DNA of 64,000 nucleotides from an uncultured Myxococcales bacterium (GTDB lineage: Bacteria; Myxococcota_A; UBA9042), in contig CAIMLR010000008.1 of NCBI GenBank assembly GCA_903842345.1, forward strand, positions 1 to 64,000. The letters are read 5' to 3'. The notes below the pieces were generated by a model. It saw nothing but the letters and a program-made list of their open reading frames with translations. It searched no databases and had not been told where the DNA came from. Shown piece by piece: positions 1 to 8,543 of this stretch (position 1 is its first letter; the number at the start of each line of letters is the position of its first letter). The translations under genes were made by a program, and so were the position numbers.

Positions 1-58
1 AATTGGCGTCAAGGCGGGGCAGGTCAACGAGGGATTGGGCGTCATAGATGCGTGTCAT
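1..58 (-). CDS. Start of a leftward gene, truncated by the window edge
   Basis: An ATG on the minus strand opens a frame that runs off the left edge and begins MTRIYDAQSLVDLPRLDAN. Upstream of the ATG is a GAGG ribosome binding site about seven bases away (TGAGGTATCCCG), which is why I accept such a short piece. Nineteen residues are too few to assign a family, and no function is proposed. It is divergent from the lipoprotein gene that follows on the plus strand. Confidence 0.45.
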   Translation of the reverse strand, partial: MTRIYDAQSLVDLPRLDAN

Positions 59-650
59 CGGGATACCTCAGGAGTGTGTGATGGCCAGCGTGGTGCTGGC
101 GGAAAAAGGCTTGCGCGAGAGGTGGAAGGGGTCAAGTTTTTTGGTGGGTAGGGGAGGAAGGCGCTGAGTTGTCTGGGTGTTTGGGGCGTGAAGGCCGCGG
201 CGTTTGTTGGCCGGGGATTCCGGCGATTCCGATTGGCGCCCATGGCCGGTTTTCCCTGATTGCGGCCGCAATCCGCCGTACGATGGGGTTGGCCGAGCGG
301 CGGAGTCAGATGCTGAAGCTGCCGGGGCGGCGCGCGGTGGTGCTATGCCCGAAACCGCCCAGGCGCAAGAAGGAAGCGGACGACGACCAAGGCGCACGCA
401 CGCACAGCGAACGGGAGGTAACGCCCACCGAGATGCAGGCAGGCCGCGCACTTTCCCTCGCTCGCCTCATGGCAGGTCGCGAGGTCCAGCGGACGGCGTC
501 AAAACTGCGTGATTCTGCCCCAGGTAGGCACTTGCGCCTTGACGGCGAGGCCAACTTGGGGAGAATCCGCGGCGCAGGATCATGCGGATCGCACGCGCCA
601 AGACCTAATGAAGAAATGCGCTTCCTGCTCCCGCAGGGCGAAGAGGACCC
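59..650. other. 592-base region without a convincing gene
   Basis: The ORF-track entries here (171 aa plus, 127 aa minus and others) have no recognisable motif and no good ribosome binding site. They look like the random open frames expected at this GC content. The stretch lies between divergent genes, so it should hold promoters for both. The only candidate I can point to is the one listed at 539-566. A T-rich/G-rich patch around 135-185 has no clear meaning. Confidence 0.5.
539..566 (+). promoter_or_regulatory. Candidate sigma-70-type promoter for the heme-tipped lipoprotein
   Basis: TTGACG (5/6 match to the -35 consensus) is followed after 16 bases by GAGAAT (4/6 match to the -10). It lies about 85 bases upstream of the ATG at 651. 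The match is by eye only, and promoters of this lineage need not follow the E. coli consensus. Confidence 0.3.
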
Positions 651-1946
651 ATGCAGAAGTTGTGGATTGCGGCAGTCTTTTTGATCGGATGTGGAACGAC
701 GACTAACGCGGGGACGGGCACGCCGGCGGACGCGGAGACGGGCGCCGATGTCTCCGGGTCGACCGATGCGGCTGCAGCGGATGCGGCTGACAGCGCGGCG
801 GATACCGCCGGCACGGACGTTGCCATTGCCGACGCCGACGCCACAGCGGTCGACGCGGCGCCCGATGTGCTTGCCGATGTTGCCGCGGACGTGACGGCGG
901 ACGCCGCCGCCGAAGACGTGACTGCAACCGACGTGGCCGCCGACGCCACGGCCGATGTGGCTGACGACGTTGCCGAGGACGTGGCAGCGGATGTGACAGC
1001 CGACGCGGGCTGCCCCGACAACACGCCTTGCGACGACGGCAACCCGTGCACGGGCGACGACGTGTGCAGCAAGGGCGTCTGCGCCGGACAGATCCTGACG
1101 TGCGACGACGGCAACGCCTGCACAACGGACTCCTGCGACGCCGCCACGGGCTGCGCCCACACCAACAACAGCCTCAGCTGCGACGACGGCAATAGCTGTT
1201 CGGTCGATTCCGCGTGCATCGACGGCACCTGCACAGCAGGCGCCCTGCTTGGCTGCGACGACGGCAACCAGTGCACTGCGGACAGCTGCGACCCGACCTC
1301 TGGCTGCGTAAACACGCTTGGCGTGGGACCGTGCAACGACAACATCGCCTGCACAGTGGACACCTGCGACTCCTTCTTCGGCTGCATCCACACCAAACAG
1401 GACACCTTGTGCGACGACGGCAACGGCTGCACCGCCGACGCGTGCGACGCGGTAACCGGCTGCAGCAACTGGAACGTCAGCACCGACTGCAATGACGGCA
1501 ATCCCTGCACGGACCTCGACGTCTGCATCGACGGCGCCTGCACCAGCGGCAAACCCGTCAACTGCAACGACAACAAGTTCTGCTCCATCGACAGCTGCGA
1601 CCCCAGCAGCGGCTGCGTCCACGACACCACCAACTGCCCCAAGCCGGTCAGCTACGAACTGGACGTCCTGCCCATCTTCGCGGCGCACTGCGCGTCCTGC
1701 CACACGACGATGGGCGCTGGCGGCAGCAACTTCGCGAGCAACTGGTTCGATACCCAGTCGCCGTCGCTTCAGTGCCCTGGCCACACGGTCGGCTGGTGCA
1801 CGCTCGTCCGCATCCAGAACGGTTCGATGCCCGTCAACGCCAACTGCTCGGGCAATCCGGCAACGGACAGCGGCAAGAGCGCGTGCTTGACGCAGGCGCA
1901 GCAGGACAAGATCTCGGTGTGGATTTCGGACGGCCAGCAGCCGTAG
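651..1946 (+). CDS. Cys-rich lipoprotein with a C-terminal c-type heme motif
   Basis: A predicted lipoprotein of 431 residues. The signal peptide ends in the lipobox LIGC with the lipidated Cys at residue 14. Residues 15-120 form an Asp/Ala/Val-rich, probably disordered acidic linker. Residues 121-330 carry about nine Cys-rich repeats of the CDDGNxCTxDxC type, likely disulfide-bonded. Residues 335-431 form a small domain with one c-type heme site, FAAHCASCH (Cys347, Cys350, His351). Met393 is a possible sixth ligand. The arrangement resembles cytochrome-c-like domains in planctomycete and myxobacterial exported proteins. I infer a heme held away from the membrane on a stiff stalk, so an electron-transfer role at the cell surface or in the periplasm is possible but unproven. 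The ATG has GAGG upstream. The next gene encodes a related lipoprotein on the same strand, about 180 bases downstream. Confidence 0.85.
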   Translation: MQKLWIAAVFLIGCGTTTNAGTGTPADAETGADVSGSTDAAAADAADSAADTAGTDVAIADADATAVDAAPDVLADVAADVTADAAAEDVTATDVAADATADVADDVAEDVAADVTADAGCPDNTPCDDGNPCTGDDVCSKGVCAGQILTCDDGNACTTDSCDAATGCAHTNNSLSCDDGNSCSVDSACIDGTCTAGALLGCDDGNQCTADSCDPTSGCVNTLGVGPCNDNIACTVDTCDSFFGCIHTKQDTLCDDGNGCTADACDAVTGCSNWNVSTDCNDGNPCTDLDVCIDGACTSGKPVNCNDNKFCSIDSCDPSSGCVHDTTNCPKPVSYELDVLPIFAAHCASCHTTMGAGGSNFASNWFDTQSPSLQCPGHTVGWCTLVRIQNGSMPVNANCSGNPATDSGKSACLTQAQQDKISVWISDGQQP

Positions 1947-2125
1947 TCCGCATCGGCGTTCACCCTGCCCAGAGCGTCGTTGCCCGCCGCCCGCACGGCA
2001 CTTTCGCGCCTCGCTGGTAGACCGCGGCCGTGGTAGGCTTTGCCTCGCAGCCTTTTTGCGGGGGCTTGATCATCACAGATTCGGGCGCACACGCTGCCGA
2101 CTCATGCGCTATGGAAAGGCTCATC

Positions 2126-5100
2126 ATGCTGGCTTTTTGTCCGTCCAATCGACTGGCCGCGGCGCCGCGCGCGTGGTTCTGGCCCGTGTTGCTGCTCGCC
2201 CTCGCCGCGTGCGGTACCACCAAGGGCGCCGATGCCACCGGCGATGTTGGCGCGACGCAGACAGACGTTGCCGCAGCCATCGATGCAGCGGATGCGGACA
2301 GTGGCGCCGATGCCACCGACGATGTTGGCGCGGCGCAGACCGACGTTGCCGCAGCCATCGATGCAGCGGACGCGGACAGTGGCGCCGATGCCCCCGACGA
2401 TGTTGGCGCAGCGCAGACAGACGTTGCCACAGCCATCGATGCAGCGGACGCGGGCAGTGACGCCGGTGCCGATGCGGCAACCATTGCCGACGCAGCAGAC
2501 GCGCAGGCGGGCACGGATGCGGCACTACTTCCCGACGCGGCAGACGCGGTCGCCGACGTGACTGCCACGGCTGCAGACACGGACACCGGCAACGCGGACG
2601 ACGCCGCGGAGGATGCGGCAGCTGTGGCCGATGGCGAGGACGCCGACGCCGCCAGTGATACCGGGTCGGATTTGGCTGTCGATGCAGCGGTGGCGGGCTG
2701 CGCGGCTGCGGCGGACTGCCCGGCTGCGGGCCCCTGCCAGATCGCGGTTTGCGGCGCCGATGGCCAATGCGCGCTGCAGAACGCCGCAACTGCCACGCCG
2801 TGCAGCGATGGCAGCGCGTGCACCGCCGGCGACTCGTGCAACGGCGGCGCGTGCGTCCCGGGCGCGACCGTGCCCTGCGATGACGGCAAGCCATGCACGA
2901 TTGACGCCTGCAACCCCGCCGTCGGCTGCACGACCAGCGATGCCGCCACCGCGTGCGACGACGGCAACGCGTGCACCACCGGCGACGTGTGCGCGGTCGG
3001 CCTATGCCTGCCCGGCACGCCGACGGTTTGCGCGGACGGCAACGATTGCACACTCGACACCTGCCTGACGGCCACCGGCTGCGCGTTCATCGCGGGGTCC
3101 ACGGCGTGCGAGGACGGAAACGTCTGCACGGTCGGCGACAGCTGCAAGGACGGCGCGTGCACGGCCGGGCCGAGCGCGACATGCCAGGACGACACGCCCT
3201 GCACCACGGACAGCTGCGACCCCTTGAACGGCTGCAGCTTCAGCGCCAACGACTTGCCTTGCGACGACGAGAACGGCTGCACCATCGGCGACAGCTGCCA
3301 TGATGGCCTGTGCCAACCGCTCGGACCGAGCGACTGCGACGACCATAATCCCTGCACCACGGAGACGTGCGACGCCACCAGCGGCGCATGCATCCACACC
3401 AACAACACCAGCAAATGCAGCGATGGCAGCAACTGCACCACCAACGACACCTGCGCGGGCGGCGGCTGCGTGGCGGGCGCGGCCCTGGTGTGCGTCGACG
3501 GCAATCCATGCACGACGGACAGTTGCGACAGCGCCAAAGGCTGCGCGTTTCTCGCCAACAGCAACGCCTGCGACGACGGCGACGCATGCACGACCGGCGA
3601 CACCTGCGGCGCGACGGGCTGCCACGGCGCTGGCGTCCTCACGTGCGATGACGGCAATCCATGCACGGATGACAGCTGCAACCTGAGCCAAGGCTGCACG
3701 GCGACGGCCAACAGCGTGCCCTGCAGCGACGGCAATGCCTGCACCCTGGGCGAGATCTGCGGCAATGGCGTATGCCTGACCGGCCAAGCGCGCGCGTGCG
3801 CGGACGAGGACGCGTGCACGAGCGACAGCTGCGATCCGGTGAGCGGCTGTCTCTTTCTGGCGTGGGCGGCGACCGCCTGCGACGACGACAATCCATGCAC
3901 CGCGGACAGTTGCTCGGCGGCGAGCGGCTGCGTGCACACGAACACGGCGCAGGCTTGCGACGACGGCAACGCTTGCACCCAGAGCGACGCTTGCCAAGCG
4001 GGCGCGTGCACGGGCAGCAATCCCGTGACGTGCACGGCCGCGGACCAGTGCCACACTGCCGGCACCTGCGACAGCGCGACCGGCGCTTGCAGCAATCCCA
4101 GCAAGGTCGATGGCGCCGCGTGCAGCGATGGCAACGCTTGCACCCAGAGCGACGTTTGCCAAGCGGGCGCGTGCAAGGGCGGCAATCCCGTCACGTGCAC
4201 AGCCGCGGACCAGTGCCACACTGCCGGCACGTGCGACAGCGCGACCGGCGCTTGCAGCAATCCCAGCAAGGTCGATGGCGCCGCGTGCAGCGACGGCAAC
4301 GCTTGCACCCAGAGCGACGTTTGCCAAGCGGGCGCGTGCACGGGCAGCAATCCCGCGGTCTGTCGCGAACCGAAGCTGCTCCGGCGTTGGAGCTTCACGG
4401 CCGATGCCAACGACAGCGTCGCCGGTGCACCCGCGACGCTGTTTGGCGCTGCCGTCGTCTCGGGCGGCGCCTTGGTGCTCGACGGCACGACCGGCACCCA
4501 CGCGCAACTTGCGGTTGGCGGCCTGTTCGCGACGGCGGAATCCATCTCGTTTGAGGCTTGGGTCCGCTGGACCCCGTCTGGCGCAACGGCTGGGCAACGG
4601 ATCTTCGACTTCAGCTCCGATTCAGGGTTCCACAAGTCCCTGACCGCCGATGCAAGTGGCAAAGGGATGTGGTTCAACACCAATGAGGATTCGCTCAGCG
4701 GCTATGTAACCACAGCGAAGTTGGCGACGAACGTCTGGGTTCACGTCGTCGCAAGTACTGAGGAAGCGACGAAGAAGAACCGCATCTACGTGAACGGCGC
4801 CTTGGTGGCGGAGCACCTCTACGCCGGGCCAGCGAACGATTCGCCTATCGCTACGCTCAACTACTTGGGACGCCCGGCGGACGGCATCAGCCCCTATTTT
4901 CAGGGTGAAATCAGCGAATTCCGCCTGTATGGCACTGCGCTGACGGACGCCCAGGTCGCGACGAACTACTTGGCCGGCCCGGACGATGCCGCGATTGGGG
5001 CGGCCATGCCCTGCAAGGCGTGGTCGTGCCAGCCCAGCAGCGGGCTGTGTGCGGCGCAAAGTGCAGCGGACGGCACATCCTGCGCGTCTGGCTGCAGCAC

Positions 5101-6247
5101 CGGCGCCTGTGCCAGTGGCCAGTGCGTTGGGCTCACCGCCACGCCACAGACTGTCTACGAGGCCGGCGACAATGGCAGTTTCACCGTACAGGGTCACATC
5201 CAGGCGATCGCCACCGGTCCGCATCATTCGCTCGCGCTGCTGACCGACGGCACCGTGGTGGCTTGGGGACTGAATGACAAGGGGCAAACGGACGTGCCAG
5301 AGGGGCTGACGGGCGTCATCCAGATCGCTGCGGGTGGTCACCATTCCGTGGCGATGCGCGCCGACGGCAGCCTGGTCGCCTGGGGTGCCAATGACGTGGG
5401 GCAGTGCGATTTGGCCGCGGACATGTCCAACCTCCTGCTGGCCGTCGCCAACAACTACTCTTTGGTGATTGCCTCCGCCTCCTTCCATTTGGTTGGCGCG
5501 CTTCCCGCGGCCACGATGCAGAACGGCTTGGAGAGCGCGGTTGCGATTGCGGCGGGCAATGGCATCGTCGCGTTGCGGCTCGACGGTACCCTGATGAACA
5601 TCGGGACCTCAGCGATTCCTGCCAACCTCGTTGAAGTACGGGCCTTGGCGGCGAGCGGCCAGCACGTCGTTGGGCTCCAGACCAACGGGCTGATACGGTC
5701 GACCGTGTGGGCGACGCCGGATCAACCTTGGTTGCAAGACATTGAGGCGATCGCGGCGGACGACAGCTACTTTCTGGCACTGCGGCGCAATGGCAGACTC
5801 GGTTACACCGCTGCCCCGGACGGACCGTGGTCGGCGCCTGGCATCTACACCGTCGCGATTGCGGCCAGCGGTGGCCACCGGGTCGTCCAGACCGCTACGC
5901 CCTGTGACGACGGCGACCCTTGCACCGTACTCGACCGCTGCCAGGTCGGAGTCTGCACGGGGCGACGCGCCCTCCCGTCCGCCACCCTGCAGTGCTTGGA
6001 CGCGCGCATCAGCGATTTGGAGACTGCCTTCAACGGCGTGCACGATTCGTGCGTGCCAGACAGCGGGTGCGGCACGCAGTGGCTGGAGTGCCTGACCGCA
6101 CGCGTCGGCAACCTCGAAATCGGCTTTAACGGTGTGGCAACGCCCAGTGGTGTAGCTGACCCGGCGCTGCGCTTGCTCGGCTTGCAGCATCGCCTCGCCG
6201 TGCTGGAAGTGGCCTTCAACGGCCTACCCACGGCGACTTGCTGGTGA
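2126..6247 (+). CDS. Giant Cys-rich lipoprotein with LamG and RCC1-like domains
   Basis: The ORF track starts at a GTG at 2030. I prefer the ATG at 2126 because GGAAAGG lies six bases upstream and the protein then opens with a clean lipoprotein signal (lipobox LAAC, Cys29), giving 1373 residues. Residues about 35-190 are an Asp/Ala-rich linker containing three near-identical 26-residue repeats. Residues about 190-750 hold many CDDGNxCT Cys-rich repeats, the last ones recently duplicated. Residues about 751-955 form a LamG/concanavalin-like domain (SISFEAWVRW, then ISEFRLYGTALTDAQV). Residues about 1020-1250 contain RCC1-like propeller repeats (HSLALLTDGTVVAWG, HSVAMRADGSLVAWG). After one more Cys repeat, the C-terminus has three copies of a LExxFNG motif. 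The likely role is surface adhesion or recognition; the ligand is unknown. No catalytic site is visible. Confidence 0.85.
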   Translation: MLAFCPSNRLAAAPRAWFWPVLLLALAACGTTKGADATGDVGATQTDVAAAIDAADADSGADATDDVGAAQTDVAAAIDAADADSGADAPDDVGAAQTDVATAIDAADAGSDAGADAATIADAADAQAGTDAALLPDAADAVADVTATAADTDTGNADDAAEDAAAVADGEDADAASDTGSDLAVDAAVAGCAAAADCPAAGPCQIAVCGADGQCALQNAATATPCSDGSACTAGDSCNGGACVPGATVPCDDGKPCTIDACNPAVGCTTSDAATACDDGNACTTGDVCAVGLCLPGTPTVCADGNDCTLDTCLTATGCAFIAGSTACEDGNVCTVGDSCKDGACTAGPSATCQDDTPCTTDSCDPLNGCSFSANDLPCDDENGCTIGDSCHDGLCQPLGPSDCDDHNPCTTETCDATSGACIHTNNTSKCSDGSNCTTNDTCAGGGCVAGAALVCVDGNPCTTDSCDSAKGCAFLANSNACDDGDACTTGDTCGATGCHGAGVLTCDDGNPCTDDSCNLSQGCTATANSVPCSDGNACTLGEICGNGVCLTGQARACADEDACTSDSCDPVSGCLFLAWAATACDDDNPCTADSCSAASGCVHTNTAQACDDGNACTQSDACQAGACTGSNPVTCTAADQCHTAGTCDSATGACSNPSKVDGAACSDGNACTQSDVCQAGACKGGNPVTCTAADQCHTAGTCDSATGACSNPSKVDGAACSDGNACTQSDVCQAGACTGSNPAVCREPKLLRRWSFTADANDSVAGAPATLFGAAVVSGGALVLDGTTGTHAQLAVGGLFATAESISFEAWVRWTPSGATAGQRIFDFSSDSGFHKSLTADASGKGMWFNTNEDSLSGYVTTAKLATNVWVHVVASTEEATKKNRIYVNGALVAEHLYAGPANDSPIATLNYLGRPADGISPYFQGEISEFRLYGTALTDAQVATNYLAGPDDAAIGAAMPCKAWSCQPSSGLCAAQSAADGTSCASGCSTGACASGQCVGLTATPQTVYEAGDNGSFTVQGHIQAIATGPHHSLALLTDGTVVAWGLNDKGQTDVPEGLTGVIQIAAGGHHSVAMRADGSLVAWGANDVGQCDLAADMSNLLLAVANNYSLVIASASFHLVGALPAATMQNGLESAVAIAAGNGIVALRLDGTLMNIGTSAIPANLVEVRALAASGQHVVGLQTNGLIRSTVWATPDQPWLQDIEAIAADDSYFLALRRNGRLGYTAAPDGPWSAPGIYTVAIAASGGHRVVQTATPCDDGDPCTVLDRCQVGVCTGRRALPSATLQCLDARISDLETAFNGVHDSCVPDSGCGTQWLECLTARVGNLEIGFNGVATPSGVADPALRLLGLQHRLAVLEVAFNGLPTATCW
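2243..2458 (+). repeat. In-frame 78-bp tandem repeat (about 2.8 copies)
   Basis: Units begin at 2243, 2321 and 2399, each with GATGTTGGCGC. They encode the 26-residue acidic unit DVGAAQTDVAAAIDAADADS plus six more residues. Copies differ at only a few bases, so the duplication is recent. Because 78 is divisible by three, gain or loss of copies would change linker length without breaking the frame. Confidence 0.85.
3956..4361 (+). repeat. In-frame 165-bp tandem repeat (about 2.5 copies)
   Basis: Units begin at 3956, 4121 and 4286, each encoding a 55-residue double Cys-rich module that starts C(D/S)DGNACTQSD. Only scattered base differences separate the copies. This is a recent amplification of the Cys-rich stalk just before the LamG domain. 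Confidence 0.85.
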
Positions 6248-6372
6248 GTCCGCCACGCCCGCTCGCGCGCGATGCGCAGCGGCAGCGTCGAGGGCTACAT
6301 GACCGGCGGCCTGACCGGCCTGTTCGTCTGACCCAGAAGTGACGCGATAACCGCCAAAGACTGACCAATCTG

Positions 6373-6452
6373 TGACACTTGCGTCATCCGCCTCTTGACG
6401 CAGCGCGTTGAAAGACGGATCGTGACGGCCCGGTGACAAGCTGTCGTCACCG
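6373..6452. promoter_or_regulatory. Cluster of TGAC/GTCA inverted half-sites upstream of the acyl-CoA dehydrogenase
   Basis: TGAC-N6-GTCA lies at 6373-6386 and CGGTGAC-N8-GTCACCG at 6431-6452. Further TGAC half-sites occur at about 6340, 6362, 6396, 6423 and 6496. Two perfect dyads within 80 bases in the 255-base leader suggest an operator, perhaps for a fatty-acid-responsive regulator. No regulator gene is adjacent. Confidence 0.45.
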
Positions 6453-6502
6453 TCAGCTTTGCTCCGGCAACGCGTTCGCCAAAAAAACCACAGGGTGACC
6501 CA

Positions 6503-8398
6503 ATGAGCGACAATTTCTACACAGATAACACTGACCTGAAGTTCTGGATTGAACAGGCCGTCGATTGGGACATGCTCGTTGAGCTCGCTGAGCGCGGCGC
6601 GCCGGCGGAAGATCGCCCGTCCAGCGTGCGCGAGGCGCGTGACACCTTTGAGGACGTGCTGAAAGAACTCGGCAAGTTCGTCGCCAAGAATATCGACCCG
6701 GTGGCGCGGCAGATCGACACGGAAGGGACGAGCGTCCTGAACGGCGAAGTGATCATGTCCCCGGCCTTTGAGAAGGTCTTCAAGGGCATGAAGAAGCTGG
6801 GGCTCTACGGACTGCCCGTGCCGCGCGAGCTCGGCGGCGTGAATGCGCCGGCCGTTGTGTACCTCGCTGGTTCAGAGCTGATTGCGCGCGGTGACACGTC
6901 GTGTATGACCCACTTTGGCTTTCACGCGGGCATCGCGCTCTCGCTCATCACGTACGCGCTGCGCGATCCGCGCTCGGTCATCAAGAATGGCCGGCTGATT
7001 TCGACGCCGTATGACGAGGCGATTGCCGACATGATCAGCGGCAACACTTGGGGTTGCATGGTGCTGACGGAGCCGGGCGCGGGCTCGGACTTGGCGCAGA
7101 TCAAGACGACCGCGGTGGAGCAGCCGGACGGGATGTGGAAGCTGAACGGCGAGAAGATCTTCATCACGTCGGGCAACGGTCAGTACCAGCTCGTGCTCGC
7201 GCGCAGCGAAGACGCGAACGCGATGCCGGGTCTCAAGGGCCTCTCGCTGTACCTCTGCAAGCGCAAGATTGGCGACAAGGTCAACGTGCGCATCGCCAAG
7301 GTGGAGCACAAGATTGGCCACCACGGCTCGCCCACGTGCGTGCTTGTGTACGAGGACTCGATTGGCGAGCTGATCGGTCGGCGCGGCGACGGTTTTGAGC
7401 AGATGCTGCTCCTGATGAACTTTGCCCGCGTGGCCGTTGGCTTTGAGTCGCTGGGTCTGATTGAAGCGGCGTTCCGCACGGCCACGGAGTTCGCCGCGGG
7501 TCGCGTGACGATGGGCAAGAGCATCGACCGCCACGAGATGATTGCGGATTTCCTGGAAGACATGCACCTGACCATCATCGGTCTGCGGGCGATTTGCTTT
7601 GAGACGGCGCAGAAGGTCGAGCGCGCCAACCGCCTGGAGCAGATCCTCAAGTTCGACCCGCCGACGGACGAACACGAGCGCGCTGAACTGGAGCGCAAGG
7701 TGAACCGCGCCAAGCGCCAGGCGCGCGATTTGACGCCGCTGGTGAAGTACTATGGCTCGGAGAAGGCCGTGGAGATGTCCCGCCTGTCGATGCAGATTCT
7801 CGGCGGCGTGGGCTACACGCAGGAATACGCGCCGGAGAAGCTGCTGCGCGACGCGCTCGTGCTGCCGATTTGGGAGGGCACGAGCCAGATCCAGTCGCTG
7901 ATGGTCCTGAAGGACCAGCTGATGCAGGGGCTGCGCGATCCGCGCCGCTTCATCGTCAAGATGGCGCGGGCGAACTGGAAGCGCGTGGCGGAGAATGACC
8001 CGCTGGAGAAGCAGCTGTCCCGCCTGTTCAGCTACAAGTACAAGGCGCTGCAGACGATTCTGGTGAAGATCGCCAAGAACAAGCTGAAGCACACGTATGA
8101 GCTGCCGGTTGGCGCGTGGTCGGATGCGCTGTTCACCCAGTGGGATCCGAAGCTGGATTTCGCCCCGGGCATGCTGCACGCGGAACGCCTGACGAAGATC
8201 CTCGCGGAAGTGGCGATTGCGCGGATTCTGGTGAAGTACGCGGTGAAGTTCCCGGATCGCCGCGGCGATGCCGAGAAGTTCATGCGGCGCGCGGATCTGC
8301 ATTGCCGCAACTGGCTGGCGGAGATCGAAGAGCACGGCGATGAGCTGCTCGCGGCGCTGGCGGAGAAGAATGCGAGCGCGGTGAAGTCCGCGGCTTGA
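6503..8398 (+). CDS. Acyl-CoA dehydrogenase, long form
   Basis: An FAD-dependent acyl-CoA dehydrogenase of 631 residues, catalysing the first alpha,beta-desaturation step of beta-oxidation or of a related acyl-CoA pathway. The core shows the family FAD/substrate motif TEPGAGSDLAQIKTTA near residue 190, GEKIFITSGN, QILGGVGYTQEYAPEKLLRD, and PIWEGTSQIQ near residue 457, whose Glu is the position of the usual catalytic base. It is longer than the usual 380-400 residues: an N-terminal extension and about 150 extra C-terminal residues place it with the roughly 600-residue long forms such as DmdC-type enzymes. The substrate cannot be read from sequence. The ATG follows AGGGTG. It appears to be a single-gene unit ending at the hairpin at 8409-8442. 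The beta-oxidation fusion at 29773 is a plausible pathway partner but is not linked. Confidence 0.9.
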   Translation: MSDNFYTDNTDLKFWIEQAVDWDMLVELAERGAPAEDRPSSVREARDTFEDVLKELGKFVAKNIDPVARQIDTEGTSVLNGEVIMSPAFEKVFKGMKKLGLYGLPVPRELGGVNAPAVVYLAGSELIARGDTSCMTHFGFHAGIALSLITYALRDPRSVIKNGRLISTPYDEAIADMISGNTWGCMVLTEPGAGSDLAQIKTTAVEQPDGMWKLNGEKIFITSGNGQYQLVLARSEDANAMPGLKGLSLYLCKRKIGDKVNVRIAKVEHKIGHHGSPTCVLVYEDSIGELIGRRGDGFEQMLLLMNFARVAVGFESLGLIEAAFRTATEFAAGRVTMGKSIDRHEMIADFLEDMHLTIIGLRAICFETAQKVERANRLEQILKFDPPTDEHERAELERKVNRAKRQARDLTPLVKYYGSEKAVEMSRLSMQILGGVGYTQEYAPEKLLRDALVLPIWEGTSQIQSLMVLKDQLMQGLRDPRRFIVKMARANWKRVAENDPLEKQLSRLFSYKYKALQTILVKIAKNKLKHTYELPVGAWSDALFTQWDPKLDFAPGMLHAERLTKILAEVAIARILVKYAVKFPDRRGDAEKFMRRADLHCRNWLAEIEEHGDELLAALAEKNASAVKSAA

Positions 8399-8408
8399 GT
8401 GAGGCTGG

Positions 8409-8442
8409 GCGAGGGAAGAGACCCGAGCGTTTCTTCCCTCGC
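8409..8442. terminator. Strong hairpin terminator between convergent genes
   Basis: GCGAGGGAAGA and TCTTCCCTCGC are perfect 11-base inverted arms separated by 12 bases. The hairpin sits 10 bases after the acyl-CoA dehydrogenase stop and about 100 bases beyond the stop of the convergent lipoprotein gene. A short TTTT follows at 8457-8460. It could terminate transcription from both sides. Confidence 0.65.
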
Positions 8443-8543
8443 GCCCCTCGCTGCCCTTTTACAACAAGTGCGTGCGGAACCGCGTGGGAGTGGCGCTGCG
8501 CTTCGCGCGTCGCTTGGACGTCCGCGTGCCGGCGCGTTTGCGG

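Noticed and set aside
287-300. GGTTGGCCGAGCGG resembles the D-arm of tRNA-Leu/Ser
   Set aside because: No matching acceptor stem, anticodon arm or TpsiC arm (GGTTCAA-like) occurs at the right distances on either strand.
306-1784. Long minus-strand ORF (492 aa) over the first lipoprotein
   Set aside because: It is the antisense shadow of the Ala/Asp linker and Cys repeats, rich in Val/Ala/Arg with no motif and no ribosome binding site.
1960-4683. 907-aa minus-strand ORF with a repeated 'LPSSQ/HxLPS' pattern
   Set aside because: The repeat is the mirror of the Cys-rich repeats on the plus strand. The true gene has a lipobox, LamG and RCC1 domains.
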